From: Sulfurimonas marina
GTDB lineage: Bacteria > Campylobacterota > Campylobacteria > Campylobacterales > Sulfurimonadaceae
DNA: 64,000 nucleotides
Direction of reading: 5' to 3'
NCBI RefSeq assembly: GCF_014905095.1
Contig: NZ_CP041165.1
Coordinates: 1,860,001-1,924,000, forward strand
Made by a program: the position numbers and the translations under genes. The notes beneath the pieces are model-generated. The model was not told the origin of the DNA. It saw only the letters and a list, made by a program, of their open reading frames with translations, and ran no database searches. Numbering within the stretch: the stretch's first letter is position 1; every line of letters begins with the position of its first letter. Below are positions 62,145-64,000 of the stretch, piece by piece.

Positions 62145-63410
62145 ATGATGAGAAAAAAAGTTTATAACATAGCATTGGTTTTATTGTTGTCTGCATCATC
62201 TTTAGCTGCAAACACTGAAGACAATGTTGATCATATCTCTTTAGCATCACTAATGATCTATGACGATAAATTTAAAAAAGCACAAGAAGAGCTTGATGCC
62301 GTTAACAAAAAAGCACCGACATTTGATGCTGCAAAGTTCTACACTGTAAGCGGAGTACTTGCATCAAAACAGAATCTGCATAAACAGGCGGTAACAATGT
62401 TTACTCAAGCTATTGAAGCTACAAAAGTAAAAACATTTAAAGAGCCTAAAAGCTATACACAAAAAAAGTATCTTTTTGAGATCTCAAGCGATACTGGTGA
62501 GCAAAAGAAAAAAAGTTTTGATCCACAAAAGATTAGAAAAGAAAACATTTCTGATCTTTATATGCATCTTGCAAAAGAGTATTACCAGTTAAAAGATTAT
62601 AAAAATACTATCAAATCACTTGATAATGCAGGTGAAAAGGGAAGTAATAAACCATCACTATACACTTTAAGAGCAGACTGTCATTGGAAACTGAGTGAGC
62701 ATGACAAAGCTGTAGAAAGTTTAAATAAAGGGTTTAAAAAATTTCCAAAAGAGTACAAACTTTTAAAACAAAAATTCTACTATTTTGCCGAGCTTAAACT
62801 CTACCAAGCGGCTATAGATACTGCAAAAGAGTATATGGACAAGATCGGTGTATCAGCTAAAGAGTATGTAGCTACTGCACAGATGTTGATTGGAGCAAAT
62901 GAGATAGATCAAGCTATACGTTTTCTAGAAGAAGCAAAAATGAAGTTTCCAAAGAACTCGGAGATCACTATATTACTTGGTCATATGTATCTGAAAAAAG
63001 ATTACAAACATGCAAGTGCTCACCTTTTTGATCAAAGTGCATACAATGATAAAAAATATCTCAACGATGCCGTAGAGATCAATAAACGTGCGGGAAATAC
63101 TACGCATGCTTTATATCTTAATGCACAAAATCCAAATAAACAAGCAAAACTAAAACAAAAAATAGCGATCTATCTGAACTCTGAAGAGTATAGAAAAATA
63201 ATCGGTCTCAAACGTGCGTTAGAGAGATATAACATGCTCAAAGATGAGAACATAAGATATACGCTTGCTTATGCTTACTACATGGTAGGGGATTATTTTA
63301 GTTCTGAAGAGCAACTTAAATATATCTCTGATAATGAACTGTTTTTAAAAGCAACGGTTATCAGAAAAAACATAGAAAAATGTACAAACAATACGCTGGA
63401 GTGTCTCTAA
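62145..63410 (+). CDS. TPR protein of the TonB2-type cluster
   Basis: The protein has 421 residues. A signal peptide (cleaved near LAANTE) precedes at least six TPR-like helix pairs, for example YMHLAKEYYQLKDYKNTIKS and ADCHWKLSEHDKAVESLNKG. A periplasmic TPR protein regularly closes TonB2 clusters and is thought to act with TtpC and TonB. It lies 7 nt after tonB and directly before the next gene. Confidence 0.82.
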   Translation: MMRKKVYNIALVLLLSASSLAANTEDNVDHISLASLMIYDDKFKKAQEELDAVNKKAPTFDAAKFYTVSGVLASKQNLHKQAVTMFTQAIEATKVKTFKEPKSYTQKKYLFEISSDTGEQKKKSFDPQKIRKENISDLYMHLAKEYYQLKDYKNTIKSLDNAGEKGSNKPSLYTLRADCHWKLSEHDKAVESLNKGFKKFPKEYKLLKQKFYYFAELKLYQAAIDTAKEYMDKIGVSAKEYVATAQMLIGANEIDQAIRFLEEAKMKFPKNSEITILLGHMYLKKDYKHASAHLFDQSAYNDKKYLNDAVEINKRAGNTTHALYLNAQNPNKQAKLKQKIAIYLNSEEYRKIIGLKRALERYNMLKDENIRYTLAYAYYMVGDYFSSEEQLKYISDNELFLKATVIRKNIEKCTNNTLECL

Positions 63411-63411
63411 T

Positions 63412-64000
63412 ATGAAAAAAATAATTTTATTCTTTACCCTATTTGTATCAACAATATTTGCAGACTCAACAGGGAGTGCTTCAATATTTGTGTTTTTTAA
63501 CGATACACCACTGCAAAATAACGAAGTTCTAGTGGATGGTGTGGATCACCACTTGACAGACGAAGACGGTGTTGCCGAGATCATTTTAGATACGGGCAAA
63601 CACAAGATAGAGATCTTTGCTAAAGATGGACAAGGTAAGAGCCTTGGTTATGTTAGACGTTCAATCACTATTAAAGAATCAAGAGACACTCAAGTTATTG
63701 CAACTTTTACAGGGGAAGCATCTCTGGCACAAATCGATATCGATTCACCTATCGGAGACAGCGTAGAACTTGAAAAAGCTACAATATTCGGTACCCTTGA
63801 AGGTGTTATTACCTCTTCAGAGACATCAAAACCGATTCCAAACGTAAGAGTATTTCTTAAAGGAAGCAGTGCAGAAGCCAAAACTGATAAAGATGGAAAA
63901 TTCAGCTTACAGATCCCGGCTGATCGCAATGTTAGTGTTTCAATGATCCACTCTGAATACTCATCTCTAACACTTACTGATCTTGTAGTAAAAAAAGATC
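63412..64000 (+). CDS. Surface or receptor protein with carboxypeptidase-regulatory-like domain (3' end outside window)
   Basis: The ATG lies one base after the TPR stop and the frame is open to the window edge, giving 196 residues. A signal peptide (MKKIILFFTLFVSTIFA) is followed by two Ig-like beta domains: one with VLVDGVDHHLTDEDGVAEI and a second with GVITSSETSKPIPNVRVFLKG... read in parts as TSKPIPNVRVF and KTDKDGKFSLQIP, the CarboxypepD_reg pattern. Such domains often precede the plug of TonB-dependent receptors, and the position after the TonB genes makes that likely. The plug and barrel are not in view. Confidence 0.65.
   Translation, partial: MKKIILFFTLFVSTIFADSTGSASIFVFFNDTPLQNNEVLVDGVDHHLTDEDGVAEIILDTGKHKIEIFAKDGQGKSLGYVRRSITIKESRDTQVIATFTGEASLAQIDIDSPIGDSVELEKATIFGTLEGVITSSETSKPIPNVRVFLKGSSAEAKTDKDGKFSLQIPADRNVSVSMIHSEYSSLTLTDLVVKKD

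Noticed and set aside
1-64000. tRNA, rRNA, riboswitch, CRISPR, insertion sequence or prophage
   Set aside because: Gaps are short and AT-rich. I saw no cloverleaf, spaced repeat array, transposase or integrase. A covariance-model search was not possible here.

Overview
The window is 64 kb of AT-rich, gene-dense DNA from a member of the Campylobacterota (Epsilonproteobacteria), most likely a Sulfurimonas-like organism. This rests on a complex I operon without canonical NuoE and NuoF, a PflA-type flagellar disk gene directly behind nuoN, a remote CheZ, epsilon-type small families (DUF3972, DUF2393), and promoters recognisable mainly by a TATAAT-type -10. I saw no rRNA, tRNA, CRISPR array, insertion sequence or prophage, and no gene-free stretch reaches 300 bases. 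The longest gaps are 30817-31080 and 8105-8351.

Layout. 1-2507 (minus): purE, a DUF3972 coiled-coil gene, a DUF89 phosphatase and a truncated outer-membrane protein gene. 2608-8104: a GAF-PAS-GGDEF-EAL c-di-GMP protein, trhP, a CheZ-like phosphatase, histidinol phosphatase and a group II truncated haemoglobin whose promoter carries an FNR-type box. 8352-10945 (plus): trxA, a membrane-anchored thioredoxin-like protein, trxB and dapB. 10956-30816 (minus): nuoABCD, a NuoE-like small protein, a NuoF-C-terminal/GltD chimera, two complete nuoG genes, nuoHIJKLMN, then pflA. 31081-36226 (minus): a Crp/Fnr-family regulator, an MMPL-type RND exporter, a LolA-like protein and a DUF1302 outer-membrane protein. 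36301-40633 (minus): an AAA+ ATPase, a FadL-type porin, endonuclease IV and a lipoprotein. 40736-46257: a Y-family polymerase, a DUF234-type nuclease-like protein, a J-domain protein, purF and a YhcC-type radical SAM protein. 46448-51068: a five-haem lipoprotein cytochrome convergent with a two-component system. 51078-54998 (minus): two DUF2393 proteins, hisIE, a band-7 protein and ilvE. 55165-64000 (plus): a lipoprotein made of three almost identical beta-helix units, then a TonB2-type energy-transduction operon (DUF3450, TtpC-like, ExbB, ExbD, TonB, TPR protein) running into a truncated surface or receptor gene at the window edge.

How the genes work together. The largest unit is a modified complex I. 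Its usual FMN entry module appears to be replaced by a GltD-type flavoprotein joined to the NuoF N3-cluster domain, and there are two NuoG paralogues with complete cluster ligands. The electron donor is therefore an open question. Two regulatory pairings are legible from spacing alone: an FNR box about 40.5 bp upstream of the predicted start of the haemoglobin transcript, and a TTAAC-N4-GTTAA box exactly 41.5 bp upstream of the predicted start of the RND operon, next to a gene for a Crp/Fnr-type regulator. A run of three 11-bp direct repeats precedes the TonB operon and looks like a site for a PhoB/OmpR-type regulator. Convergent genes are separated by compact hairpins that often contain the stop codons.
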